This document shows positions 25,397 through 34,590 of a DNA stretch of 64,000 nucleotides, piece after piece. How positions within the stretch are numbered: the first letter of the stretch is position 1; each line of letters opens with the position of its first letter. The notes beneath the pieces were generated by a model. The model saw nothing but the letters and a program-made list of their open reading frames with translations. It was not told the origin of the DNA and did not search any database. The DNA comes from an uncultured Coprococcus sp. (GTDB lineage Bacteria; Bacillota; Clostridia; Lachnospirales; Lachnospiraceae), in the NCBI GenBank assembly GCA_934277375.1, contig CAKQTZ010000006.1:124001-188000 (forward strand), in the 5' to 3' direction. The position numbers and the translations under genes are program-made.

Positions 25397-27370
25397 TCAA
25401 TTCTTAACTTTAACAACATCCTTCTTCCTGTACTTCTTCACCTCGTACAGTTTCTCATCAGCCATGGTCATGGCATTCTGAAGACCTTTCTTGTCGTATT
25501 CCAGAATCTGGCAGCTTCCAAGCGATACACTCACTTTATAAGGTTTGTCACAGTGCTCATTAAACTCCTCAAATGAACTGTATACTTCCTCAGCAAATGC
25601 ATCTGCAGCGTCAGAATCCTTAAGATCGAGTACAAGACAACAATACTCGTCTCCGCCTATTCTGCCGACAATTCCTTCATCCCCCACAGATTCTATCAGG
25701 ATATCCCCTATGGTCTTCAATGAAAAATCCCCCTCATCATGGCCATATCTGTCATTGATGATCTTGAGACTGTTCATATCAGCGTAGAATACCGTAGCAG
25801 TTCTTCCCTTCTCCTCACATTCCTTAAGCAGCTGTAATGATCTGTCAAAGAAACCTCGTCTGTTCATGATCCCTGTCAGTGGATCCTGTTTTGACAGATT
25901 GTCAAGCATAAGATTGTTCTTCTGCAGGATCGCCATACTCTCCTCAAGACGTTTCATGATCTCCTCGTTCGTCTTGAGCAGATTGATCATCTTGACAGCA
26001 GCTGAGACCTGGTTTCCAAGGAATTCCCCATTTATCAGGACTCCTTCCGTGAGATCACATAGAAGAACTCCATAGAGTATTTCGTTGGAATACAGCGGCA
26101 AAAGTACATATGTTCCAGATCCTTCCACACCGAGGCTATCAAAATCATAGAGATTCGATGATGACACCTTCTGGTTCACAGTGATCACACTGCTGACCTT
26201 CTCCCTCAGGTCCTTAGTCTTCAGATACAGCTGATCCGGAAGTTCAAACGGTTCGCCGATCAGGTGTATTATCGGCTCCTTATATAGGAATATGAATGCA
26301 TTCTCTATATCCAGCCAGTCCATGGTGCCAAGAATCTCTCCATAACTCCTGTCGTTGCCTCTGTCAAAACTCAGAACCTTCTGGATAAATGTCTTCATCT
26401 TGAACTGAGTCTTATTTCTCTCCTCCCACTGTTCTGAAAGCATATGGTTCATTGAAAGGTAGCCCTCAATAACATTTTTACTACGGTTTCTTGATCCGCC
26501 TTTTTTACAGAATGAATCTCTTCTGATAAACTCAGTCGGAAGTATCTTACTCTCAACCTGTCTGCCATCAATGAGCCCGGTCATAAGATTTACAGCCTCT
26601 GAGCCAAGTTTTTCCGCGTCTGCGCGCACAGTCGAAAGCGTCGGATATATCTGCGTAGCCCACTCAATATCATCGTAACCCATGACTGATATATCTCTTC
26701 CCGGCAGAATATCCCTCGCCTTAAGTTCTTCATAAAAACCAGATGCACAGGAATCATTCACACAGAACACTCCCTGCATATCTGGATTTCTGTCCAGAAT
26801 ATCTCTGAAAACCTCTTTTGATTCCGATGTAAGATTGCCCTCCACATAAAGCCCCGGATCAAACTCTATTCCATGAGCCTCAAGCACCTCAGTGTAGGTT
26901 CTCCTTCTCTCATTTGCATCATAATTGGAGTCCGGACCGCCTATCATGCCTATTCTTGTATAACCAAGTTCCTCAATCATATAATTGAGTCCCTCTCTTA
27001 TGCCTGCTCCATTGTCATATCTGACACAAATCTGATCCGGCTCATCTGCAGCCACTATCACACACGGCATCTGCAGATATCTTTTCATGAATTCTCTGAT
27101 ACGCTCCTTGGTTGCAAAACAACCTATGCAGCTTGATGCAACTATAACACCGTCCAGATTTTCCTTTGTAGCATAGGAGAACAATGTCTGATACTGATAT
27201 TCATAATATATATCTGACGTTTCTGAGTATTCCCGGTCAAGAAACTTACCCGGAATGACAACGATATTGACATCAAGTGTCTTTGCCCTCTCTATAACCC
27301 CATGACAGAGCAGCCTCGTAAAATCATCCGTGATTCCGCCCACCAGAACGCCTATCGTCTTTCTCTTCAT
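25397..27370 (-). CDS. Periplasmic-binding-fold sensor fused to a GGDEF diguanylate cyclase
   Basis: Predicted cytoplasmic protein of 657 residues with no signal peptide or membrane helix. Residues 1-290 are a LacI/RbsB-type sugar-binding fold (GVLVGGITDDF, RIGMIGGPDSNYDANER, DISVMGYDDIEWATQIYPTL) without the HTH domain. A middle region of about 190 residues leads through a short coiled stretch to a GGDEF domain (DPLTGIMNRRGFF, then GRIGGDEYCCLVLD). The GGDEY active loop is intact; no RxxD inhibitory site is seen at the usual place. It likely couples binding of a small ligand, perhaps a sugar, to c-di-GMP synthesis. It lies 38 bp after manA, probably co-transcribed. The ATG at 27370 has AGGGGTG upstream. 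Confidence 0.88.
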   Translation of the reverse strand: MKRKTIGVLVGGITDDFTRLLCHGVIERAKTLDVNIVVIPGKFLDREYSETSDIYYEYQYQTLFSYATKENLDGVIVASSCIGCFATKERIREFMKRYLQMPCVIVAADEPDQICVRYDNGAGIREGLNYMIEELGYTRIGMIGGPDSNYDANERRRTYTEVLEAHGIEFDPGLYVEGNLTSESKEVFRDILDRNPDMQGVFCVNDSCASGFYEELKARDILPGRDISVMGYDDIEWATQIYPTLSTVRADAEKLGSEAVNLMTGLIDGRQVESKILPTEFIRRDSFCKKGGSRNRSKNVIEGYLSMNHMLSEQWEERNKTQFKMKTFIQKVLSFDRGNDRSYGEILGTMDWLDIENAFIFLYKEPIIHLIGEPFELPDQLYLKTKDLREKVSSVITVNQKVSSSNLYDFDSLGVEGSGTYVLLPLYSNEILYGVLLCDLTEGVLINGEFLGNQVSAAVKMINLLKTNEEIMKRLEESMAILQKNNLMLDNLSKQDPLTGIMNRRGFFDRSLQLLKECEEKGRTATVFYADMNSLKIINDRYGHDEGDFSLKTIGDILIESVGDEGIVGRIGGDEYCCLVLDLKDSDAADAFAEEVYSSFEEFNEHCDKPYKVSVSLGSCQILEYDKKGLQNAMTMADEKLYEVKKYRKKDVVKVKN

Positions 27371-27408
27371 AACAACACCCCTTGACATTCTATTCTAAAG
27401 GCAGGATC

Positions 27409-28356
27409 TTACTTGCTGACTGTGGATGCTACAATCTCCATATCGCCCTCAAATACAGGCCTGCTGTATCCATTTGGCAGGATAAAGTGATCGCCCTTCT
27501 TTATAGCGTTTCCATCCACTGTTCCACTTCCCTCAACCACAGACATGATAAGGAACGGCTTGTCGCCCACATTCAGCTCTGCCTTTCCCTCAACATCCAG
27601 CTTGTATACTGTGTAATACTTGCAGCTTATAAGCTCACAGAGTTCATTTGCCTTGTCTGCCTTGACACTTATAACACTGTCCTCAACCGGCTTGGCTGGA
27701 ACTGTTATAACATCTATGCTCTGCTTTACGTGCAGATCTCTAGGCTTGCCATTGCTCAGTCTATCATAATCGTACACTCTGTATGTGATATCACTGTTCT
27801 GCTGTGTCTCAAGAAGTGTGATTCCTCCTTTGATAGCGTGCACTGTGCCAGGATCTATCTGAATGAAATCCCCCTTCTTAACCGGGATCTCTCTGATAAA
27901 TTCCTTCCACTTCTTTCCCTCAATCATATCACATAATTCTTCTTTTGTCTTTGCATTATGGCCAATTACAAGTGTTGAATCTTCCTTACAGTCAAGAATA
28001 TACCAGCACTCCATCTTGCCAAATGAGCCATTCTCATGCTCTGCTGCATATGCATCGTCCGGATGCACCTGGATGCTCAGATCATCCTTCGCATCAATTA
28101 TCTTTATAAGCAGCGGGAATCTGACACCGTCTATACCACCAAACAACTCCCTGTGGCTGTCCCATAAGTCGGCGAGTGTCTGACCTGCAAACTCGCCATT
28201 TTTCACTGTGCAATTGCCATTCTCATGTGCAGCAACTCCCCAGCACTCACCTATGTCGTCTCCTTCCACATCATATCCGTATTCTTCCCTGAGCTTTGTA
28301 CCACCCCAGATATTGTGTGTAAACACCGGATTCAGAAAAAGTATTTCCTTGTTCAT
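27409..28356 (-). CDS. manA: Mannose-6-phosphate isomerase, class I
   Basis: Zinc-dependent isomerase of 316 residues interconverting mannose-6-phosphate and fructose-6-phosphate. Metal and active-site motifs are SIQVHPDDAYA and DFIQIDPGTVHAIKGG, with the cupin core FLNPVFTHNIWGGTKLRE at the start. The ATG at 28356 has AGGAGG 9 bases upstream. It is the last step of the mannan route encoded in the next 10 kb, bringing mannose-1-phosphate-derived carbon into glycolysis. It probably shares a transcript with the GGDEF gene downstream. A repeated hairpin element (B) lies 50 bp upstream. Confidence 0.93.
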   Translation of the reverse strand: MNKEILFLNPVFTHNIWGGTKLREEYGYDVEGDDIGECWGVAAHENGNCTVKNGEFAGQTLADLWDSHRELFGGIDGVRFPLLIKIIDAKDDLSIQVHPDDAYAAEHENGSFGKMECWYILDCKEDSTLVIGHNAKTKEELCDMIEGKKWKEFIREIPVKKGDFIQIDPGTVHAIKGGITLLETQQNSDITYRVYDYDRLSNGKPRDLHVKQSIDVITVPAKPVEDSVISVKADKANELCELISCKYYTVYKLDVEGKAELNVGDKPFLIMSVVEGSGTVDGNAIKKGDHFILPNGYSRPVFEGDMEIVASTVSK

Positions 28357-28407
28357 TGTCATTATCCTCCTTTTGACGTACGGCAATCGGAAAATCTACG
28401 TTATGAG

Positions 28408-28552
28408 ATATTGTGTATGATACTGAATTGCCAACGCGGGTCGCTTCCGCTTATTTCGCCCTGCAGCGGATACTAAGATGCCGCTAACGCGCCATCTAAG
28501 TACCGACGGGCTCAAACTCCCGCTTTTGGCAAATTCAGCCCATACACAATAT
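28408..28552. repeat. Long hairpin element B upstream of manA
   Basis: A 145-bp near-palindrome with perfect 12-bp outer arms (28408-28419 and 28541-28552), a second arm pair containing TTGCCAA/TTGGCAA, and an inner CGGATACT/AGTACCG hairpin. Its core shares the ordered blocks GGGTCGCT, CGCTTA, CAGCGG and AGTACCG with element A at 11671-11873, while the outer arms differ. It is non-coding and probably lies in the manA 5' region. Confidence 0.7.
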
Positions 28553-28952
28553 ATATACTCTTGTTTGTCCCTAATTGCCTGTTCTATATAAGACGGTGAA
28601 GCAATCATATTTTTACATTAACCATGACTTCTTCACTCGTCATTTCCATGATAACATCTATATTATTTATAAGTTATATGCCACTGTTATTTTATTGCAT
28701 CTGTTGCCTTTTTTCTACACATTACAGTCTTTTTTCTGCCTTTTTAGTTTTCATATGATTGCCAAACTTCTCAGAACCAAATTCAGCCTGGCTTACTGCC
28801 AGGCTGTCATAGTCTAAAAGGTTTGGCAATCACCTGCCAATACTTTTGTTTAAGAGGGGGCTCCCGAAGGCGGCGGGCACCGCCTTCGGGAATGAGAAAA
28901 AATTAATACAATTGCCGCATATGAGTAGGGGCTCATAGCGATCTATAACTAA
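28553..28952. other. Intergenic region between manA and the mannan operon
   Basis: With element B, the 596 bp between 28357 and 28952 hold no gene. This part has AT-rich DNA (28600-28750), a perfect 12-bp inverted repeat (28756-28767 with 28821-28832) enclosing a CAGCCTGGC/GCCAGGCTG hairpin (28784-28806), and a strong GC-rich hairpin at 28862-28891. The manA promoter should be in the AT-rich part, but no clear box pair stands out. Confidence 0.6.
28862..28891 (-). terminator. Hairpin at the end of the mannan operon
   Basis: TCCCGAAGGCGG and CCGCCTTCGGGA form a perfect 12-bp stem with a 6-nt loop, 60 bp past the last mannan gene. No T-tract follows, so it is either a weak or factor-dependent terminator or an mRNA 3'-end stabiliser. 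Confidence 0.5.
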
Positions 28953-29978
28953 CTATCTTCTACCGATCTCGGTATCAGAAGTCGTTACCACGCTGTGTGA
29001 CTTGATGTAATCTACAATCTCATCAAGCTTTGTAAATGCAAGGCCAACATAGCTGTCAGCTGCACCGTAGTAAATAGCGATCTTTCCAGACTCGCTGTCG
29101 TGAATAGTAGCACATGGGAAGCATACATTAGGAACAAATCCGCGCTCCTCGTACCACTCTTCCGGTGTGAGAAGGAAGTTCTCACAACGATACTTAACGA
29201 TTGATGGGTTGTCGATATCGAGGATTGCTCCACCGATTGAGTATACATAACCATTACATGTTCCCGCTACTCCATGGTAGAATAACAGCCATCCTTCAGA
29301 AGTCTCGATAGGAGCTGCACCGCCACCGATCTTGAGTGACTCCCACCACTCGCTGCTCTTACCCATGACATGTCTGTGCTTACCCCAGTAAACCATGTCA
29401 GGACTCTCACTTACGAATATATCACCAAATGGTGTATGTCCACTGTCACTTGGACGTGACAGCATCACGAAATTGCCGTTGATCTTTCTTGGGAAGAGAA
29501 CTGCATTTCTGTTAAATGGAAGGAATGGGTTCTCGATTCTCACAAATGTCTTGAGATCCTTTGACTTTGCGATACCGATCGCTGCACCGTAGAAATCCTG
29601 ACACCAGATCGCATAGTATGTATCCTCCACCTTTACAAGTCTTGGATCGTATGCGTATACAGGCATGAATGGCTCGCCGTTCTCGTCAACGAACTTAATC
29701 TTCTCCTCGCTGAAATTCCAGTGGATAGCATCCTCACTCTCTCCGAGGTAGATGTAAGGGATTCCATTTACCTGCTCACCTCTGAATACTCCAACAAACT
29801 TTCCCTCAAAAGGAACTACAGCACTGTTGAATATTCTTGCAACGCCCTTTACAGGGTTTCTTCCTATTATAGGATTCTCTGTATATCTCCAAATCGGAGC
29901 GTCATGATTGTCATTTGCCGGTCTGTCCTGCCATGGCACGTTTGGCACTGGCTCACTGAACATCTTTACTTCTGACAT
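28953..29978 (-). CDS. GH130 beta-1,4-manno-oligosaccharide phosphorylase
   Basis: Glycoside hydrolase family 130 enzyme of about 341 residues, cytoplasmic. It would release alpha-mannose-1-phosphate from the non-reducing end of manno-oligosaccharides. GH130 five-blade propeller landmarks are NPVKGVARIFNSAVVPFEGK, YAYDPRLVKVED (catalytic Asp candidate), NRNAVLFPRKING, GGGAAPIETSEGWLLFYHG and YYGAADSYVGLA. The opening resembles subfamily GH130_2, active on longer oligosaccharides. The ATG at 29978 has GAGGT upstream. It is the last gene of the operon, 125 bp after its paralog, with two small hairpins in the gap. The subfamily is an inference. Confidence 0.85.
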   Translation of the reverse strand: MSEVKMFSEPVPNVPWQDRPANDNHDAPIWRYTENPIIGRNPVKGVARIFNSAVVPFEGKFVGVFRGEQVNGIPYIYLGESEDAIHWNFSEEKIKFVDENGEPFMPVYAYDPRLVKVEDTYYAIWCQDFYGAAIGIAKSKDLKTFVRIENPFLPFNRNAVLFPRKINGNFVMLSRPSDSGHTPFGDIFVSESPDMVYWGKHRHVMGKSSEWWESLKIGGGAAPIETSEGWLLFYHGVAGTCNGYVYSIGGAILDIDNPSIVKYRCENFLLTPEEWYEERGFVPNVCFPCATIHDSESGKIAIYYGAADSYVGLAFTKLDEIVDYIKSHSVVTTSDTEIGRR

Positions 29979-29992
29979 AAGCACCTCTTTCT

Positions 29993-30050
29993 TCCGACAT
30001 ATCAGTCGGACCTCTATTTTTCACGTTATCTATCTTTCGCCTGGGCGAAA
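29993..30050 (-). other. Two hairpins between the GH130 genes
   Basis: TCCGAC/GTCGGA (29993-30010) and TTTCGC/GCGAAA (30035-30050) form stable small stem-loops in the gap between the phosphorylase genes. They could act as processing or stability elements; neither is followed by a T-tract. Confidence 0.4.
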
Positions 30051-30103
30051 TAGGTATCTTATTCCAACCCCATTTCGTCCGGCGTTCAGTTCATTTTATT
30101 ATC

Positions 30104-31282
30104 TTACTTGTCTGCATTCTTAAGGAACTCAAGGTTCTTTTTGATCAGCTCACATCTCTGCGCTACACACTCAACGCTTCTTCCTGGATCAGAAGGTGTA
30201 TTGAATACATAGTCGATGAGTCTGTCAACTGTTGTTGTTGCAACGTGCATTCTTGTATCACTTGATGCATAGTAGATGAACACTTCGTTGTTCTCGTTTA
30301 CGATAGCGCCATTTGTGAATACAACGTTTGATACGTCGCCGACTCTCTCCTCACCACGAGGCCCGATGAGCATTCCTGATGGCTCAGCGATAACCTTTGA
30401 AGGATCATTGAGATCTGTTGCAAATGCGTAAAGTACATATCTGAGACCGGCTGCTGTATTTCTCACACCATGTGCGATGTGGATCCAGCCCTTGTCTGTC
30501 TTGATAGGAGGTGCACCTGCACCATTCTTTGCCTCTGTTATAGTGTGGTACTTACGAAGACTTGTCATCTTCTCCTCATCTATAACTGCATGCTCTATAT
30601 CGTCGCAGAGACCGAATCCGATTCCGCCGCCGCTTCCTGTCTCGATGAAATCATCCATTGGACGTGTATAGAATGCATACTTGCCATCTACAAACTCAGG
30701 ATGAAGCACTACGTTTCTCTGCTGTGGGGAACGAAGAGTCTTGAGGTTGTCAAGGCGCTCCCAGTGCTTTAAATCCTTTGTTCTCACGATACCTGCTGCC
30801 GCAACTGCTGCTGAGAGGTCATTTACAGTTGTATCCTTGCTCTCTGAACAGAACACACCGTAGATCCATCCATCCTCGTGCTGTGTCAGCCTCATATCAT
30901 ATACATTTGTCTCCTCCGGACATACATCGTCCAGAAGGATTGGGTAATCCCAGAAACGGAATCCATCGATACCGTTGTCACTCTCAGCCACTCCGAAGAA
31001 TGACTTTCTGTCATTTCCCTCTATTCTTGCAACAAGATAATACTTGCCATTCAGGTAGATAGCACCTGAATTCATAACTGCGTTTACTCCGAGACGCTCA
31101 ATGAAATATGGGTTTGTCTCAGGGTTTAAATCATACCTCCATGTGAGAGGTATCATCTCTCTTGTGAGTACAGGGTACTCATATCTGTCATAGATTCCGT
31201 TATAGAAATCTGTCTTTCTATTCTTTCTCTCAAGAAGCTTGTTCAGTTTGTCAAGCTCTACATAATATTTCTCATTCATCAT
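30104..31282 (-). CDS. GH130 4-O-beta-mannosylglucose phosphorylase
   Basis: GH130 enzyme of about 392 residues with the longer N-terminal helix of subfamily GH130_1. These enzymes split mannosyl-beta-1,4-glucose into mannose-1-phosphate and glucose. Landmarks are [40 protein letters not shown] (catalytic Asp candidate), [20 protein letters not shown] and [19 protein letters not shown]. The upstream 2-epimerase would make its substrate from mannobiose. The start at 31282 is favoured by AAGGAG at a 10-base distance; ATG at 31291 sits too close to it. Confidence 0.87.
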   Translation of the reverse strand: MMNEKYYVELDKLNKLLERKNRKTDFYNGIYDRYEYPVLTREMIPLTWRYDLNPETNPYFIERLGVNAVMNSGAIYLNGKYYLVARIEGNDRKSFFGVAESDNGIDGFRFWDYPILLDDVCPEETNVYDMRLTQHEDGWIYGVFCSESKDTTVNDLSAAVAAAGIVRTKDLKHWERLDNLKTLRSPQQRNVVLHPEFVDGKYAFYTRPMDDFIETGSGGGIGFGLCDDIEHAVIDEEKMTSLRKYHTITEAKNGAGAPPIKTDKGWIHIAHGVRNTAAGLRYVLYAFATDLNDPSKVIAEPSGMLIGPRGEERVGDVSNVVFTNGAIVNENNEVFIYYASSDTRMHVATTTVDRLIDYVFNTPSDPGRSVECVAQRCELIKKNLEFLKNADK

Positions 31283-31324
31283 TTCCGGCATTCTCCTTAT
31301 AATTTGAAAGCATTTGAATGCTAT

Positions 31325-32494
31325 TTATTTGTCGTCGGCGAGTCTGTTCATTACCTCCAGGCACATTCTGCCATTGTGATATGGGCACTTCCAAGGCTCC
31401 ACGATAGGACGTCCGACTCTTGGTGTTCCATCTGCATTCAGATCCCAGAACCACTCTGATCCAGGTCTCTTGTCTATGAAGTATTCCTTTATGTACTCCC
31501 ATATCTTCTCGGCAGCCTCGTAATACTTCTTATCACCCGACTTTTGATAAGCATTTATAAATCCTACTATTGACTCTGCCTGAACCCACCATACTCTTAC
31601 CGTGTATGGCACGCCCTTTTCACATTCTGTCAGGACTGAATGTCCATCGAAAGCAAGCTCATATATCTGCTCTGCAAGGATATCTGTTATCTTAGTGATC
31701 TTCTCTGTGTACTCTGCCTCTCCAAGCACCTCGGTTGCCCTATCCAGGAGCCAGGATGTCTCGATGTCATGTCCATATGAGTACAGATCGATCAGAGAGT
31801 TATAATCCTTATCAAAGAATACTTCCTGTCTCTTAAGCTCCGGATTGTATACCTTATCGGCAAATACATCGAGCAGCCATTCCAGACGCTCCTTTACCTT
31901 AGAATCCTTGGATACCTTGTAAAGCTCTGTGTAAGCCTCAAGTGCATGGAGCAGTGTGTTCATTGTTCTCTCTGCGAGAACTCCATTCTCAGAAAGCTTG
32001 TCATTTGACTCCGGCTTGAAATCTCTTGTAAATGCCTCGAGATAGCCGCCTTCGTCAGTACATTTCTCTTCTATTGTATGGAAGAGCTGCAGGGCCAGGT
32101 CCAAAGCTTCCGAATCACCGGAAGCTTCGTAATAGGCGGATAAGGCATATATACTAAATGCCTGATTGTAGGTGTGTTTTGTAGTATCTTTGGGTGAACC
32201 ATCGTAATTCATGGACCAGTATATTCCGCCATATTCCCTGTCTATACAATATTCTTTCAGAAATTCATATCCATGAGCAGCCTCATCCAGAAGCTTCGGG
32301 TCCTTGAGCGCCTTGTACGCACTTGCGAAGAACCATGTAATTCTACTGTTGAGGATACAACCCTTCTCAGCCTTTTTATCAAGGTTAAGGTCGTAATCCA
32401 TATATCCATAAAATCCTCCATACTCATCATCCCTCAGGGACTCCCAGAACGGGATGATAGCATCTGTTAATTCTTTTTGAATCTCATTTCTCAT
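31325..32494 (-). CDS. Cellobiose/mannobiose 2-epimerase (AGE family)
   Basis: N-acylglucosamine 2-epimerase superfamily (alpha/alpha)6-barrel enzyme, about 389 residues. Conserved pocket segments are GGFYGYMDYDLNLDKKAEKG, RITWFFASAYK, GHDIETSWLLDRA (catalytic His candidate), RVWWVQAES and EWFWDLNADGTPR. It would turn mannosyl-mannose into mannosyl-glucose for the GH130_1-like phosphorylase. It lies between the permeases and the phosphorylases in one operon. Activity on cellobiose cannot be excluded, but the context points to mannobiose. Confidence 0.88.
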   Translation of the reverse strand: MRNEIQKELTDAIIPFWESLRDDEYGGFYGYMDYDLNLDKKAEKGCILNSRITWFFASAYKALKDPKLLDEAAHGYEFLKEYCIDREYGGIYWSMNYDGSPKDTTKHTYNQAFSIYALSAYYEASGDSEALDLALQLFHTIEEKCTDEGGYLEAFTRDFKPESNDKLSENGVLAERTMNTLLHALEAYTELYKVSKDSKVKERLEWLLDVFADKVYNPELKRQEVFFDKDYNSLIDLYSYGHDIETSWLLDRATEVLGEAEYTEKITKITDILAEQIYELAFDGHSVLTECEKGVPYTVRVWWVQAESIVGFINAYQKSGDKKYYEAAEKIWEYIKEYFIDKRPGSEWFWDLNADGTPRVGRPIVEPWKCPYHNGRMCLEVMNRLADDK

Positions 32495-32524
32495 ATTCAT
32501 GAACTCTTTTCTTCTAATAAATTA

Positions 32525-33409
32525 TTAACCCTTTACGGCACCCTGTGTAATACCACTGTAGATCTGTTTCTGACAGCAGATGAATACTATAAGTGCCGGT
32601 ATGATCGAGATGATAACGCCTGCACAGATCAGGTTGTACTGACTTCCCATCGGTCCTACGAACTTGTAAAGTGAGATAGCCATTGTCTTGATCTCAGGGC
32701 TTATGAGGTAAAGGTTTGCAGCGTAGTACTCGTTGTAGATTACAACGCCCTTCAGTATACAGGCCGTAACTATAGCCGGCTTGAGAAGTGGAAGTATGAT
32801 CTTCCAGTAGATAGTCCAGTATGATGCACCATCCACGATAGCTGACTCATCAAGTGATACTGAGATGTTCTCCATAAACTGTATGAAGATGTAGATTGAG
32901 ATAACATCTGTACCACAGCTCATGATTATGTATCCGTATAAGTGATCGATGAAGTTCAGATCACCCATGATGTTGTAGACTGTAACCTGCATAGCAACGG
33001 CTGGAAGCAGTGATGCTACGAGGAAAAGTGTTCTGATAAAGCCATTTCCCGGGAACTTGAATCTGTTAAGTACATATGCAAGCTGTGTTCCTATTACAAC
33101 TGATACGATAAGTACACACACCATAACTATTACTGAGTTGAGGAATGCACGACCCATGTTGGCAGTTGTGAATGCCTTTACAAAGTTGCTGAAGTTCAGA
33201 AAGCTTTCTGGAAGCTTCATAACTGAAGTAGCCTTATACTCGTCCGCTGTCTTGAAGGCGGTTGTAACACATGATATAAGAGGTACTACTGCACACAGTG
33301 AGAAAAATATGAGTACAAAGTACTTGAAGAAGCCTCTTACATAATATCCAACGGTTCGTTTTTCTTTTATTGGTGCTATGCTTGGCACATCTGTCTTTCC
33401 TCTTGCCAT
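32525..33409 (-). CDS. Sugar ABC transporter permease (MalG type)
   Basis: Carbohydrate ABC permease of the CUT1 class, 294 residues. It has six membrane segments, the MalG-like periplasmic loop and the EAA motif DESAIVDGASYWTIYWKIILPLLKP. It starts 1 bp after the partner permease and forms the importer channel for manno-oligosaccharides with it. No ATPase gene lies in the operon; CUT1 systems of Firmicutes usually share one MsmX-type ATPase encoded elsewhere. Confidence 0.9.
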   Translation of the reverse strand: MARGKTDVPSIAPIKEKRTVGYYVRGFFKYFVLIFFSLCAVVPLISCVTTAFKTADEYKATSVMKLPESFLNFSNFVKAFTTANMGRAFLNSVIVMVCVLIVSVVIGTQLAYVLNRFKFPGNGFIRTLFLVASLLPAVAMQVTVYNIMGDLNFIDHLYGYIIMSCGTDVISIYIFIQFMENISVSLDESAIVDGASYWTIYWKIILPLLKPAIVTACILKGVVIYNEYYAANLYLISPEIKTMAISLYKFVGPMGSQYNLICAGVIISIIPALIVFICCQKQIYSGITQGAVKG

Positions 33410-33410
33410 G

Positions 33411-34442
33411 TTACTTGCCTCCCTTCGCAGAAGCAGCCATCTGCTTCATGTATTTCTTGGTATCTCTCTCCTGCTTCTTGCGAAGTTTCTTTGCCTTATA
33501 ACTCTCATCATCTGAGCTTGAATCCTTAAAAATGTACTCAAAGAACAGCTTCTGAAGTGCAGCACATATAAGTATGATAAGGAGAAGTACAACAGCCATT
33601 GCTGAAGCAAGACCAACCTTCTGGCTTGTATGTGCTATCTTGTTCATGATGATGAAGTAAGTACCTGTTCCGTTTGCACCTGTTGTGATAACGAAAGGCT
33701 GCTCGAAAGCACTGAGCGATCCTGTTATTGCTAAAATTACATTTAAAGTTACAATTGTCTTGATACTTGGCAGTATGATATATCTAAACTGCTGGAATTT
33801 ATTTGCACCATCAAGCTCTGCCGCCTCATAAAGTTCTGCATCTACCGACATGATAGCTCCAATGAAGAGAACCATCATCTGTCCAAGGTATCTCCAGACT
33901 GAGGTTGAAACCAGTGTCCAGTTGTTGACACTCTGGTCTTTGAGCCAGTATGGAAGGTTGTCTAAGCTAAATCCACACAACTGAAGGATTGAGTCAAACA
34001 CGAATCCTCTTGTGAAGAAGAATTTGAAAATGAAACCTACAGCGATACCGCTAATAAGGTAAGGGAAGAAAATAAAGCCCTTGAAAAGGTTACCACCTTT
34101 TACTCTGAAACTCAGAAGAGTTGCAAGGAAAAGTGCAAGCACTAACTGTACAAGTGCTCCTACGATGTAATACAAACTGAGCTTTAATGCACCGAAACAG
34201 TCTTTTCTTGTGAACACGTCGATATAATTTGCTAATCCTACGAATTCTCTCTTTTCTACAGGCGTCGTATATTTCATCTTGTAGAAACTAAACTTAACCA
34301 TCTCTCCGAATGGTATATATGTAAATACTAATAGCAAAAGCAATGGGATAATTGCGAAGGCCGCGCATATTAAAACCTGCTGCCCCTTCCTGCTTGACGC
34401 CCATTTACCAAAGCCGGATTGTTTTTTATTAGCCATACTCAT
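33411..34442 (-). CDS. Sugar ABC transporter permease (MalF type)
   Basis: CUT1 permease of 343 residues with a basic N-terminus, six membrane segments, the EAA motif AAELDGANKFQQFRYIILP and a long, charged C-terminal tail rich in Lys. GGCGG precedes the ATG at 34442; an in-frame ATG at 34436 is equally possible. It pairs with the MalG-like permease immediately downstream. Two hairpins separate it from the binding-protein gene. Confidence 0.9.
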   Translation of the reverse strand: MSMANKKQSGFGKWASSRKGQQVLICAAFAIIPLLLLLVFTYIPFGEMVKFSFYKMKYTTPVEKREFVGLANYIDVFTRKDCFGALKLSLYYIVGALVQLVLALFLATLLSFRVKGGNLFKGFIFFPYLISGIAVGFIFKFFFTRGFVFDSILQLCGFSLDNLPYWLKDQSVNNWTLVSTSVWRYLGQMMVLFIGAIMSVDAELYEAAELDGANKFQQFRYIILPSIKTIVTLNVILAITGSLSAFEQPFVITTGANGTGTYFIIMNKIAHTSQKVGLASAMAVVLLLIILICAALQKLFFEYIFKDSSSDDESYKAKKLRKKQERDTKKYMKQMAASAKGGK

Positions 34443-34484
34443 TCCACCGCCTTTTTATAATCATGAGCTACACTGCTGGTAGCC

Positions 34485-34551
34485 TGTCATCAAATACCCG
34501 TTTGGTGACATTTTTCTCAATATAAACCGGGACAGGCAATCCCGCCCCGGT
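34485..34551 (-). other. Tandem hairpins between binding-protein and permease genes
   Basis: Two stem-loops fill the gap: ACCGGG/CCCGGT (34526-34551), followed on the minus strand by a T/A-rich stretch, and TGTCA-CAAA/TTTG-TGACA (34485-34510). Such structures after a solute-binding-protein gene usually cause partial termination or protect the upstream mRNA, giving more binding protein than permease. Confidence 0.6.
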
Positions 34552-34590
34552 CTGTAGCTTATTCTTACTTAATTTATGATAGAGTCTTTA

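Noticed and set aside
28396..28608. 70-codon open frame on the minus strand upstream of manA
   Set aside because: It lies inside hairpin element B; the frame is explained by the palindrome.
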